Below are positions 44,040 through 55,480 of a DNA stretch of 64,000 bases, piece after piece. The notes under the pieces were generated by a model that saw only the letters and a program-made list of their open reading frames with translations, did no database searches and had not been told where the DNA came from. Source of the DNA: Eretmocerus hayati (Eukaryota; Arthropoda; Insecta; Hymenoptera; Aphelinidae); NCBI GenBank assembly GCA_029851415.1, contig CM056741.1, positions 85,574,282-85,638,281 on the forward strand, read 5' to 3'. How positions within the stretch are numbered: the first letter of the stretch is position 1; every line of letters begins with the position of its first letter. Made by a program: the position numbers and the translations under genes.

Positions 44040-45735
44040 TCAAGCTTCGAGTGCAGCCTGAAGTTCACCCTCGAAGCCCCTACGAGTTTTTCCTTTCTTT
44101 CTTCTCCTTCTAAAGTGGTTGTAGGGCGAATACGCTGCGACGTACGAAGGAGACGCACCAGTTAGCCAAACACGGCTGGCCAGTATCTCCTCAAAAGTCC
44201 CGGGCTGAAAACCGCATCGATACGGCCATCCGAGCCGGGTAAACCCTCTCTTCCTTCTCCGTTGGCGCCCAGGGGTGACAAGCGTAGTCATGCACATCCC
44301 TCCAGCCATGCACAGGGCGCGTCGCGGCAAAAGCGAAGTCTCTCCGACTATCGTCTGCAGGTCGGTGAACAAGAGGGGCTTGAGAGCCATTGGACAAGGA
44401 AGAGATCCAACAACTCACCAATCCGGCCCTGGATCCACGTAAGCATTACTTCAGGACCGGCGGCATCCCGCGCACAGGCGCGAGCGTCTCTCTTCTCGCG
44501 ACTCCCAGGTGTTGTTTCTCTTTCTTCGCTCTTCTTTCTACTCTTCAATCTTCTTTCTTTTCTCTTCTTTTGTCTTTCTTCTCCCTTCTCTTTTCAGTCC
44601 ATCATATTCCTCCTGGAACCATTTGGATCTCTTCTGTTTTGGCCAGCAGACTCACTGTAATGCGCCTTAGTTCCCTCTCTTTCTCTTCCTTGCGAGTCAT
44701 CACCAGCTTGATGTATCCGGTGACTGTACCCCATGCCTCCTGTGTGCGGAGCAAATACGAGACGAGATTTTTAGGTGTTAGTTGAGGACCCAGCCATTCA
44801 TCCAACTCGGCGCGTCCTCTTAGGGTGTCATTGCACATGAACAGGGCGTTCTCAGCGTCATCCCAGTTGTCCCCGCATAACTGACATGCTGGGATGCCCT
44901 CTTCTTGAACCGGGTCAGACAGGCACCGAAGCAGCCGTGGTCACTGGAGGCCTGCGTTGTCCAGTAATCTATCTCTCCGTGGGTGCGTTCCGCCCACCTG
45001 GCTACGTCACGGATCAGCCGGTGCGTCCACCTTCAATCTGCGAATGGCGAATCCCACTCAGTTTGCCACTGCTCAAGGGTGGTTTCCTTCTCGTTGTCGC
45101 GGATGATCTCTCTCGTCGTTGGGGTGAGCACTCGTTCGGCTCCGATCACTTGTTGCCGGTCCCAGATTCTCAGATCCAAGTAAATGGGTGGAGTTCCCGC
45201 CAACACGCAAGTTGCGCCTCCTGACAGGGTGCGGTAGGCAAGGATGTTCCTCAGAGCCGCTCTCCGGTGGAAAGGCCCCATCCTCTTCTCGATGACGGCC
45301 TCCTCCACTCTCTTCCCCCACACGGGTGCACCGTAGAGCATGATGGGAGCGCTAACGGTGTTGAGCAGTTTACGCACTTTCTGTTTCGGTCCTTCGATAT
45401 TCGGCATCAGCTGCTGGAGAGCCACTCCGACCCTTCTTGCCTCCTGCGCGGCTCCTTGGATGTGCTCCTTGAACGACCACTCGTCGTCGAGCCATACACC
45501 CAGATACTTGAGCTCTGTTTTGCGTGAAATCTCTTGCCCGTTGATGTGAAAATGGTGCAGGTCGACCTTTCTCCGCCTCGTGACCACTATGGCTTCGCAC
45601 TTCGGAAAAGCCAGTTCTAGGAGCCTGCTGATCATCCACTCGTTGACTCGGACTAGCTCCTCGTTCGCGCGTCTACCTAAGAGCTCTTCGTTGTCGGCCC
45701 AAATCATGAGTCCCGCACTGTCTGCGAAAGCAGCT
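44040..45735 (-). pseudogene. R1-clade copy B: 3' half of ORF2 and 3' UTR
   Basis: The minus strand from 45735 to 45033 reads the RT C-terminal part: AAFADSAGLMIWADNEELLGRR (catalytic FADD changed to FADS), CEAIVVTRRRKVDLHHFHI, LKYLGVWLDDEWSF and the thumb/connection IMLYGAPVWGKRVEEAVIEKRMG. After a frameshift, ACQLCGDNWDDAENALFMC near 44840-44885 gives the zinc motif with His changed to Asn, as in copy A. 44040-44600 matches the 3' UTR of copy C, including GCCGCCGGTCCTGAAG-type sequence. The 5' side is cut at about 45735, where unrelated sequence begins. Confidence 0.85.
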
Positions 45736-45794
45736 ATTATCATGTATGATGAATCATATATGATGTCATGTACGACAAATGGATGATGATTATA

Positions 45795-46886
45795 CAGTAT
45801 CCACAATGAATAATAGAACACGTAGGGTCTCACTCAAACAATGATATTTTCAATTCGATCGGTCGTATGGGAATTTTGAAAAAAAGGGTTTTGAAGAGCA
45901 TAAAAAAGCTATCAATTCGTGGCTTTTCATAATTCTTCACGAGCTTTTTAAGTGCCCGTACACGTGGTTGAAAATCAGAAAAAAATCTCCATCAATCAAT
46001 TACCTACATTCTTGACGGGAGCGATCTGATCACAAAATCACTCACAGGATCTTGTAGATCGTTCAAAAATCTGAAAATTTGGTCCTCTGTGAAATTCCCA
46101 TACGACCCTTCCCGTCTTACGAGCTCCGAAAGAAAACTTTGTATTAACATAGGATGCTCATGGAGATACCGAGCCTGCCACCTATATAATTTTCTCTCGA
46201 TTTATTTAGGGGCAGAATTGGAATAAAAGAATATCATCGCACATGATTTCGACTTGAAATAATCTCATCTTTCAGAAGATTCCACTAGATTCTGTCTCAA
46301 ATGTGAGCTATAGGAGCAAAACACGAGATGTATCAATTTTCACATCAAATTTCGAGAAATTGTTGCTACCTCAAATACTAGACAAAATCTGATGAAATAT
46401 TATGGAAAATGAGATCATTCTACGTCGAAATTATGTGCTATAATATTTTTCAGATCCAATTTTGCCTGAGAATGGAGCGAGAGAAAATTAAACAGGTGGC
46501 AGGCTCGGTATCTCCACAAGCACTCTATATTGATACAAAGTTTTCTTTCGGAGCTCGTAAGTCAGACGGAAAAGGTCGTACGAAAATCTTACAAGGGAGC
46601 AAATTTTTAGATTTTTGAACGATCTACAAGATCATGTGAGTAGTTTTGTGATCGGATCACTCCCGTCAAAATTGTAGGTCATTATTTGGAGGAGAATTTT
46701 TTCTGATTTTTAACCACGTGTACGGGCACTTAAAAAGCACGTAAAAGATTATGAAAACCCATGAATTGATAGACTTTTCTGTGCTCTTCAAAACCCTTAT
46801 TCCAAAATCCCCGTGCCACCAATTCAATTGGGAATATCACTGTTTGAGTGAGACCCTACGTGTTCCATTATTCATGGTGGGTACTG
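45795..46886. repeat. 1.1 kb palindrome with almost no spacer
   Basis: Starts CAGTATCCACAATGAATAAT and ends in its near reverse complement; mirror positions sum to 92681 at the ends and 92677 near 46262/46415, and similarity continues close to the centre near 46340. The arms are diverged at many sites (for example GGCAGGCTCGG against CGAGCCTGCCACC with neighbours changed) but almost free of indels. No coding region is recognisable. Probably a fold-back transposon; flanking bases do not give a clear duplication. Confidence 0.88.
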
Positions 46887-47337
46887 AATGTATGATAAAT
46901 CCTTGACCAAATAGATATGACTTTATAATGTATGTATTTTGGACGCGCGACATATGTGACCATATGCAATCCGTTTTTCTATCTACGGGCAAATGAAGGG
47001 AATCAATCAATCAATCAATGAATCAATTTCCGGTGGTGAGTATATCTACACGCATCCAACATCGCTCTGTGTCTGAATGGCTTCTTGACTACAAAAAGCT
47101 TGTCTCGAGTGGCATTTTTTGCAGATTGGACTTCCTCCTGCAGGCTCATACCTTTTGGACCATCACTGCATGGCTCCTGCTCGAGCCTAGAAGGGATAAT
47201 TCCCATTTTGCAACTCCAACATTATCATCGAGTCGGTAGTGCTTGGCGCCGAAAGTGAGCTCTGTGCGCATGCCCGAAAGTCGTCTGCAACGCTCACCTG
47301 TTGTGCTGTCTGATGCAAGAGAGAAAGAGAGGGGGGG
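46887..47337. other. unassigned, with (AATC)n tract
   Basis: 47001-47026 is an AATC tetranucleotide run following AAATGAAGGG, a common 3' tail of some non-LTR elements, so a LINE remnant on plus may end here. The rest, up to the start of R1 copy C, is unrecognised. Confidence 0.4.
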
Positions 47338-50300
47338 GTTATCACCTATTACCGGCACGACACCGGTCCCGGGAGGGAGGTTAGTCATCGGTCCTCGACC
47401 TGACGTTCATGAGCCCGTCGCTCATGGGACGTATGACATCGTGGGAGGTCCTGGACACGGAAACATTGAGCGACCATCAACATATTCGGTTTCGGCTTAG
47501 GACTGACAGACAGAGACAGACGACATGCAGACCGCGACCGACGGGGTGGCAGGTACGCAAGCTGGATGAGGGAAAATTCCGAGAATCGATAGAAACAGCC
47601 GAAAATCTCCCGATGAACATCACCGCGGACGAGGCTGTGGATATGGTGACGACCACCATCACAAGAGCTTGTGACGCATCGATGCCTCGCAAGACAACAT
47701 CATGCGTTTGGAGGAAACCAGAATACTGGATCACCGACGAGATAAAAGCTCTACCAAGAACGAGCAATGAGAAAAGGAGAACCGCGTGGCGATCAAGGAA
47801 GCTGAAACGACCATCACTGGCGGAAGATGACAGGGCGTATAGAGAAGCGAAGAAGGCTCTCGCTCTAGCCATCCGGAAAAGCAAAGAGAAGTGCTGGGGT
47901 GAATTGTGCGACATGGTTAATGAAGACCCGTGGGGTACGCCATACCGCGTGGTTATGTCCAAGGTCCGACAACGGAGGGGCAACCCAGCACCGACCGATG
48001 CAGCTACCTTGCGCAGCATCGTGGAAGACCTCTTCCTAGCAGGAGAACCTAGAGTCACATTCCCTCCGGAGAGCGACGACCCCATCCCGCTCTTCACTTT
48101 GCAAGAGCTACTCATAGCGGCGAAGAGGCTGCCAAACGGCAAGGCCCCTGGCCTGGACGGCATTCCAAACGAGGCTCTGAAACTGGTCTTCAAATACAAG
48201 CCAGATTTAGTCCTCGACCTCTCCAACATCTGTCTGAGCGCGGGAACTTTCCCGGACAAGTGGAAACGCCAGAAGCTGGTCCTGATACCTAAAGGTCAAG
48301 GAGGTCAACAACCTCTCAGTATGCTCGACAATATCGGGAAAATGTACGAGAGGATGGTGCTCAACAGGGTGGAGAAAGTCTACGAAGAGAGCGGCGGGCT
48401 ATCGCCAATGTAGTTTGGGTTCCGGAAGGGGCGAAGCACTTGCACGCGATCGAGGAGGTCCAAGAACGGATTCAAGCGTCGGTAGGGAATCCATACCAGA
48501 GAAGAGGAGGATTCTGTGCCATTATTGCATTGGACATGGAGAACGCGTTCAATTGCGTGAGCTGGGAGCGAGCCTAACAATCCCAAGCAGGTAAAGTGCC
48601 ACCCTATCTACTAGCCATCACGAGTGACTATCTGCGAAACAGGACACTCGTGTACGACACCGACGAGGGACAAGGGATCCGGGAACTGTCCGCCGGAAAT
48701 GGACAGGGATCGGTTTCCGGACCGTTCAACTGGAACACCCAGTACGACAGTCTACTGTCTATCGAACTGCCCGTAGGAGTGATAATCGTGGCTTTTGCGG
48801 ACGACGCGGGACTCATAGTCTGGGCCGACAACGAAAAACTCTTGGGCAGACGCGCAAATGAGGCGCTGGTCCGAGTCTACGAGTGGATGATCAGCAGGCT
48901 CCTGGAGTTCGCTGTCAAGAAGTGCGAAGCAATCGTTGTCACAAGACGCAGGAAGTTCGACTTTCCCCACTTTCACATCAACGGGCAAGAGATTCCACGC
49001 AAGACGGAGCTGAAATACCTCGGCGTATGGCTTGACGACTAGTGGTCGTTCAAGAAGCAAATCCAGGAGACCGCCCAGAAAGCGAGCAGGGTCGGTGTGG
49101 CGCTTCAGCGGCTGATGCCGAATATCGGGGGACCCAAGGAAAAGAGGCGCACACTTCTCAACACCGTCAGCACCTCTATCATGCTCTACGGTGCACCCGT
49201 GTGGGGAAAGGGAGTAGAAAAGACCATCATCGAAAAGAGGATGGGGCCTGTCCACCGGAGAGCGGCCCTGAGAAGTATCCGTGCCTACCACACCGTGTCA
49301 GGAGATGCGGCTTACGTATTGGCGAGAACATCGCCCATGGGACCGCCAGAAAGTGATCGGAGCCGAACGAGTACTCACTCCAACGATGGAGGAGATCATC
49401 CGCGACAACGAGAAGGAAACCACCCTCGAGCATTGGCAAACTGAGTGGAATTTGCCATTTGCAAATGGCAGATGGACGCACCGGCTGATCCGTGAGGTAG
49501 CAAAGTGGGCGGAACGTTCCCACGGAGAGATGGACTACTGGACGACTCAGGCACTGAGCGATCATGGTTGCTTCGATTCCTATCTAACCAGGTTCAAGAA
49601 GAGGACAACCTCAGCATGCCAGTCGTGCGGGGACGACTGGGTTGACGCTGAGCATGCCCTGTTCAAGTGCAGTGACAGCCGAAGAGAGCGCGCCGAGCTG
49701 GATGAATGGCTGGGTGCTCAACTAACACCTGCGAATCTCGTCCCGTACTTGCTCCGCAACCAGGAGACATGGGAAAGACTCACCGGATACATCAAGCTGA
49801 TGATGACCCGCGAGGAGGAGCAAGAGAGGGAAGTGAGGCGCCTCGAAGCAGGCGGAATAGAGTGAGTCTGTCAACTGGAACAAAAGAGGTCCCAATTGTT
49901 CGAAGAGGAACATGATGCTTTGAAGAGGCAAGAAAGAAGAAAGAAGAGAGAAGAGAAAAGATCGAAGAAAGAAGAATGAAGAGCAGGGAAAAGACCAAGG
50001 AAGGAGGAACAAGACCTGCGAGTCTTGAAGAGAGAGCCGCTCCATCTAGAGCGCGAGACGCCGCCGGTCCTGAAGAAATGCTCACGCGGTCCCGGGGCCG
50101 GATTGGTAAGTTCGGTGGATCTTTTCCTTGTCCAATGGCCGATGCCAACGGAGAAGGAAGAGAGGGTTTTAATCGGAAGGGGTGGCCCTATCGATGCGGA
50201 TCCCAGCCCGGTACTGTTGGGGGGGGGGGGGGGTGCCGCACAAGCCGTATTGACCGAGACCTCACCAACCCGGAGAAGCAGAAGGGTTGCTTACCGGCAG

Positions 50301-50345
50301 AACGCCGCAGCGTTTTTCACCCCACAACCACCTGAAAAAGGAAAA
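47338..50345 (+). pseudogene. R1-clade copy C: endonuclease tail, RT, zinc finger, 3' UTR
   Basis: The 5' end is truncated in endonuclease: VLDLTFMSP then LDTETLSDHQHI, the SDH motif. RT follows: KAPGLDGIPNEALKLVF, WKRQKLVLIPKG, LSMLDNIGKMYERM. A TAG at 48411-48413 replaces the Gln of MQFGFRKG. The catalytic FADD is intact (IVAFADDAGLIVW, about 48793). A second TAG at 49040-49042 replaces Glu in LDDEWSF. A frameshift near 49335 precedes the tail 49281-49865, whose CCHC reads CQSCGDDWVDAEHALFKC, intact. The 3' UTR (49866-50345) is purine-rich and holds a run of G at about 50220-50232. The best-preserved copy of this family here. Confidence 0.9.
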
Positions 50346-50374
50346 AAAAGAGAGAGGGAACACAAACTCGCGCC

Positions 50375-50497
50375 AAGGAAGAGGAGGATTCTGTGCCATC
50401 ATTACGTTTGACAGGAAGAACGCGTTCAACTCCGCGGGCTGGGAGCGAGTCTATCAATCCCAAGCAGGTGAAGTGCCGCCCTCTCTACTAGCCATCA
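50375..50497 (+). pseudogene. extra R1 RT fragment
   Basis: Reads RGGFCAIITFDRKNAFN, SAGWERVYQSQ and VPPSLLAITS, equivalent to 48495-48620 of copy C, but located downstream of the 3' UTR of copy C in the same orientation. It is a separate ~123 bp piece, either a remnant of another copy or a rearranged duplicate. Confidence 0.8.
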
Positions 50498-50802
50498 CGA
50501 GCATAGAGATATAAGAGATAGACTGCGGGTCCCGTGCGCCGGCCGCCGTACATCGACCGAGAGAGACAGAAACTCTAGGAGTCGACTCTCCTGTCTCTCT
50601 CGCCGCTTCTGATTGGTCGGCGCTACTCCCTGCCGCTCTCGTCACCCGCCCGCTGGCTAACATACATAGCTGTGAAAATAAATCAAAACACCATAAATTG
50701 ATGAAAATGATTCACCATGGCTCTAATGTAATCACAATCATGCCCTAATGTAATCACTCATTGTATCTGAGATCTTATCCTCAATGGTTGAATTCAAGCC
50801 CC
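50498..50802. other. GC-rich stretch with a 12 bp stem hairpin
   Basis: CGAGAGAGACAG at 50558-50569 pairs perfectly with CTGTCTCTCTCG at 50591-50602. The surroundings are GC-rich up to about 50660, then AT-rich. No gene is visible. Confidence 0.45.
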
Positions 50803-52832
50803 CGGGCTGTAGGAAAGCGGATTGAAAACTCACAGGAAAAAGTTTCCCTACAAACTTTTAGTCCAAAACTCGTCGGATTTTTTGAGCCGAGGCAGACCTT
50901 TGTAGCTTCAATTGTTTATGTGTCAATTGGGGAAGAGTGTCGGTCATCACTGTCATTCCCTCAATTTTTCACCTACAGAACATTCGATATTTTGCTCGAT
51001 CCTTGGTTTGTTTTGAAATAATTCGATTTTAGACGTCATGATGATTTCTGGCAAGTACTTCTGGTGATTATTGCTTGCGTTATCGCAATTGTTTATCAAA
51101 GGAAAGCGAGATCCGGGATATTGTTGGTTAGATACATGCAGCGTTCTGGTTTGAAAAATTCGCAGCTATGGGGTCTCGACCATCGAGTTCTTTCGAGAAA
51201 GTGGCCCGCTCTCATCATTGAACAACTTAAATTGAATATTCTGACGAAGTGTATTTTTGTGCTTTGAACGAATTGAATGAGTTCTTCGATTAAGACTTTA
51301 CGCAAAATTCCTCAACGTATCAAGGTTCCAGGTATTTTTCTGCAATTTTGGAAAGCAAGTCACCCTCAGTTATTAGGGGATGAGATAGGATTTTTTTTAG
51401 AAATCATACCTCGCTCGATTGTTGTAGTGTGTAAGAAATCTTTGGAAATTAGGGACATGATACTGGGGGATTACTGAGAAAGAATGTCCTGGCCTTTCAA
51501 ATGCGAAGAATCGAAGTCGGCAAGCACCCGGAAGTGGCTGTGCAACAGTCTAGCGCGGTAAAGGAGCATGTATCAGAGTGGAGGAAGCGGCGAGAAGCCG
51601 CGTCAGAGAGGTGAGTGGAAACCGAATCGCGCGGTTCAAACTCACCATGTACCGAAAAAACACGATATCTCTGATTCTAAAGGACGAAATTGGACCATTC
51701 TTTTCTCGTACCGGGGTTGTATGACGATTTCGTTCCAACGGAATGATTGCTGGCCTAGGAAATCTGTGAATGATGCGAGCATATTCGTTGTAACCAAAAA
51801 ATTCTGTTCAATCTCACGGAGAACATACGATAGACCTCAAATGCTTTTGGCATTGGGGAATGATGAATAAGGATAGTTTCATCAACGTATTCGATGAATT
51901 CACCCTTATCAATACTACATCGTGAGATCTGCGAATTTGGTGTAAATCGTAATCCGTTAAACCTCAATATCTTGACGAGCTACCCCGGTGCGAAAAGAAA
52001 ATGGTCCAATTCCGTTCACTAGAAGCAGAGATATCGTGTTCCTTCGGCACATGGTGAGTTTGAGCCACGCGATTCGGTTTTTGCTCTCCTCTCTGACGCG
52101 GCTTCTCGCAATTCCCCCCACTCCGACTCACGCTCCCTTACCGCGCGCTGATGTTGCACAGCCACTTCCAGAAGCTCACTCACTTCCTTTCTTCGCATTT
52201 ATGAGGCCATGACATTTTTTTGCAGTAACTCCCCGGTATCATCTCCGTAATTTCCAAAGATTCTTCATACACTGCAAAAATTGGATTAGGTATGATTTTT
52301 CAAATAAAATCCCATCTCATCCTCGCGTAAAGTCTTAATCGGGGGACTTACCCAATTTGTTTAAAGCACAAGCACACTACGTCGGAATATTCAATTTCAA
52401 GTTGTTTAGTGATGAGAACGTGCCACTTTCTCAAAAGAACTCGATGGTCAAGACCCCATAACTCCGAATTCTTCAAACCAGAACGCTGCATGTATCTAAC
52501 CAAAAATTTCCCCAATCCCTGAAAATCCGCTTATTTTGATAAACAATTGCGATAACGCAAGCAATAATCACCAGAAGACATTGCCAAAAATCTCCTGGGC
52601 GCCTAAAATCGAGATGTTCCGGAACAAACCAAGGATGAAGCAAAATATCGAATATTTTTCGGGTGAAAAATTGAGGAGATGACAGTGATTATCGGCACTG
52701 TTCCTCAATTTACACATGAACAATTGCAGCTACAAAGGTCTGTCTCAGCTCAAAAAATCCGACGAGTTTTCGGCTAAAAGTTTGTAGGGAAACTTCTCCC
52801 TGTGAGTTTCTGATCCGCTTTCCTACAGCCCG
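50803..52832. repeat. 2.0 kb inverted repeat
   Basis: Arms 50803-51717 and 51982-52832 with a 264 bp centre. The outer part starts CGGGCTGTAGGAAAGCGGA and includes AAAAAATCCGACGAGTTTT. The inner part includes AAATTGGACCATT.TTTTCTC and TACCGGGGT. Mirror sums shift from 103635 to 103699, so indels total about 64 bp. No recognisable protein in the arms or centre. Confidence 0.85.
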
Positions 52833-53244
52833 AGAAGTACATTTTCCGAGCTTGTCGAATTTTTTAGAACAACTTCCCCTATCAGGTACCGCGTTCGAAA
52901 TAGGCCACATCAATCAGAACACCCCGTGCTACCGTTTGGTAATTTAAAAGTGCTGTCCCGAATTTTCGCACCAAAGGGCCTCTTAAGCGTCTCATTCTCC
53001 TGTACTATATACCCCGCTCCGCAAGACACTACCACTAGACGCAGCGTGAAGCTCCCCACCTCCGACACCTCCCATACCACCGAGAGTCCACAGCTCGCGC
53101 TTGCCGGGGGTAGGTAGCCAGCTGCTATTTCGTCAGTTTCTTGCCACGCCACCATCCAGGCTAGCAGATCAGAACCCGCGAACGTTCAAATACGGCTACT
53201 GAGGTCTGGGATCTGATGGTCTCACTATATTTACTACAAGTTTT
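52833..53244. other. unassigned DNA
   Basis: No gene, repeat or RNA recognised between the 2.0 kb inverted repeat and the tandem repeat. Confidence 0.4.
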
Positions 53245-53870
53245 TTGGGTGTCTGTATCCAAATCCGGGGTCAGTTCTGCTCCAGCACGTCAGGATTCTG
53301 ACAAAACCTTAAAAAACCATGATTTTTGGTTAATACTCGGAGAATTGGGATGTGGCGGTTGAAGTATGATACGCACAGATTTTCGCCGTCGCTGAATCCG
53401 AATCCGGAGTCATTTTTGCTCCAGTGCGTCAGAATTTTGACATAACCTCAATAAACCATGATTTTCGGGTAATACTCGGAGGATTGGGATGTGGCAGTTG
53501 AAGTATGATACCTGTAGATTTTTGGGATCGCTGAATCCGAATTCGAGGTTAGTTTAGCTGTAATATGTCACAATTCTGACATAACCTAAAAACCCTTTCT
53601 CCCAGATTTTTCGAAGAATTCGGGTCTAGAATCTTTCCGAGCTCCTTGCAGGTTCTTTGGGTGCTAAATCTAAATCCGGATCAGCCTTGCTCGCATAACT
53701 CCAGAATACTATGATTCTTCTCGATATCTCGGGAAATTTGAGTCTGGAAAGTATCCTAAGCTTCTTACAGGTTCTTGGAGTCACTGGATCCGAATCCAGG
53801 AATGGTTTTAGTCTAATGTGTCAAAACTTAGACATGAATTCAATGCTTGAACCAGAATTTATGTCATGGG
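53245..53870. repeat. degenerate ~137 bp tandem repeat
   Basis: Units start near 53245, 53382 and 53519 (spacing exactly 137 bp twice), then more diverged ones near 53648 and 53768. Shared blocks are TGAATCCGAATCCGG, GCTCCAGNNCGTCAGAATT, ACCATGATTTT and GGATTGGGATGTGGC. The first two units are most alike. Satellite-like; no coding content. Confidence 0.8.
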
Positions 53871-54433
53871 TTGGATGGATCCGAGAACCTCTGCAGGTGA
53901 TCGAACTCAGATACCTGGATGCTCGAACCAACGATTCCGTCATGTGAAGGGTCGATCCAAAAACCCATACACGCGACCAAACCCCAAATACCTAATCGAT
54001 GCGATTGTCCGCTCTCTGGACTAGAATCTTCATTGAATCATGCCACGAGGAGGCTATCGAGTCAACTTGCAAGTAGAGAAGCTATCTGCCACGGTGTACC
54101 TAAACGCATTTTTTTCCATAGTCAAAACTCCCAGTGAGTTTCTTTTGGTTCCTGATTCTACATTATTGGGGCATCAATTTCCCACGAATATTAAAATCGC
54201 CAGCTGAGCCCCTTTGAAGGAATGTTGTTTGGAACACTCTTCGGCCACATTCTTCGAACGCCCTATGTGATATGGCTCATCCTTCGTTGGATATGAGCCC
54301 AAAACGAAGTTTTTTTACTCCCCAACACCAGATTTCAGAAAATGTGACTTCTTTGGGTCCTTCTGAGGCTTTTCGAGTTAAAACATGACCCTGAAAACAC
54401 TTCAAAAAGACAAAAAAACAATATTTTGAGGCC
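53871..54433. other. unassigned DNA
   Basis: No feature recognised; may contain further decayed sequence of the LTR element hinted at 54434-54560. Confidence 0.35.
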
Positions 54434-54560
54434 TCAAGAGCTCATTTGAGAGCCTTTGGGTTGATTGGGCCCAAAATGTCTATGTGTACTCTTGCGAAGG
54501 TTGCACACTATTTCCACAGGGAGATGGTTTTGGGACAAACCATTATCCTGTGGAAACCTT
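54434..54560 (-). pseudogene. possible LTR-retrotransposon integrase remnant
   Basis: The minus strand at 54457-54498 reads FARVHIDILGPINP, which resembles the beginning of a Ty3/gypsy-type integrase catalytic core (the VHIDIVGPLP block with the first catalytic Asp). Nothing convincing continues on either side, so this is a short remnant at best. Confidence 0.35.
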
Positions 54561-54888
54561 TCCATTGAGGCACTCAAAAAGTGTTGAAACTGTAAATTAG
54601 GTTTTCCTTGTGAGAATGGGATCGGAGTGGATTTGAAACGGAGTGATACGGTTTCTTGAATCGTTTTGCACGAGGGTTGGCCGTCCTTCGATTCGAGCGA
54701 GTTGAAAATGGTGCTCATAGAAGCAGAAAATAGCTTGGAGTCCTCTCTTTGGATAGGTTGATAGCTTTTCTGTGCGCACTCGTGTTCGTATTCTTCGTCT
54801 CTCCAGTCAATTACAGATGCAGTTTACATCTGAATTACTCCATATTCGGTCTGAATCCATGGAGGAGAAAGAGTATCATAGATGATTA
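54561..54888. other. unassigned DNA
   Basis: No feature recognised; the open minus-strand frames at 54434-54779 overlap the integrase-like remnant in another frame. Confidence 0.35.
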
Positions 54889-55468
54889 TGTTACGTACTA
54901 AATCTAGGGAAATAGTACGTATTCGATATTTGAATTGAAGAATGAATAATAATGAGTTTAGCTCGAATGGTCCAGTTTTAAACAATGATTTTATGCTTGA
55001 ATTTACCTTTTGGTTCGCCGACGCGAGTAGGGAGAAGGGTGAATGACTTATACACAGAGTTATAAATAAACTATTTGAGCTATATTGTTCAGAAATATCA
55101 AAGACTCGAGAAATAGATGAAGCGTGAAGCGCTTTGACAAAATGATGTGATCTAGCCGAAGGCCAGTGTAGCTCTGATGGTGGGCCGCTTTGCTCGTCGA
55201 TGCGGCGGTGGCGTGGGCGTCGGGCCCTTCCAATGGGCCTTGTTGCTGTCTCTCTCGCACTCGTGGCTGCTTGGCTAGCGAGAGCGTCGAGCGATGTTTG
55301 AAAGGCGAATCTTCATAGGTTTCAAAAAGGGGTGGCTTGTATTCAATTATTCTTAGCTAATTACGCTGCCAGCTATAGTGACCATTTATATACGGTGATT
55401 TGAATCGGGCGCGGGTCTTATACCATATTCGTCAGTTATCTACTTTATCAACATATCACCTCGTTACA
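54889..55468 (-). mobile_element. candidate LTR (3' LTR of a minus-strand element)
   Basis: On the minus strand a purine tract TAAGGGTGGAAG (55469-55480) is followed immediately by TGTAACGAGG. The interval ends ACGTAACA at 54889, giving TG...CA ends, a TATATAAATGG box near 55390, and 580 bp length. No partner LTR or pol lies to the right, so this is a weak call resting on end motifs alone. Confidence 0.35.
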
Positions 55469-55480
55469 CTTCCACCCTTA

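Noticed and set aside
47243..49865. Antisense open frames opposite R1 copy C, such as 47477-48259 on minus
   Set aside because: Long frames opposite GC-rich R1 ORF2 occur in every copy here and carry no domain.
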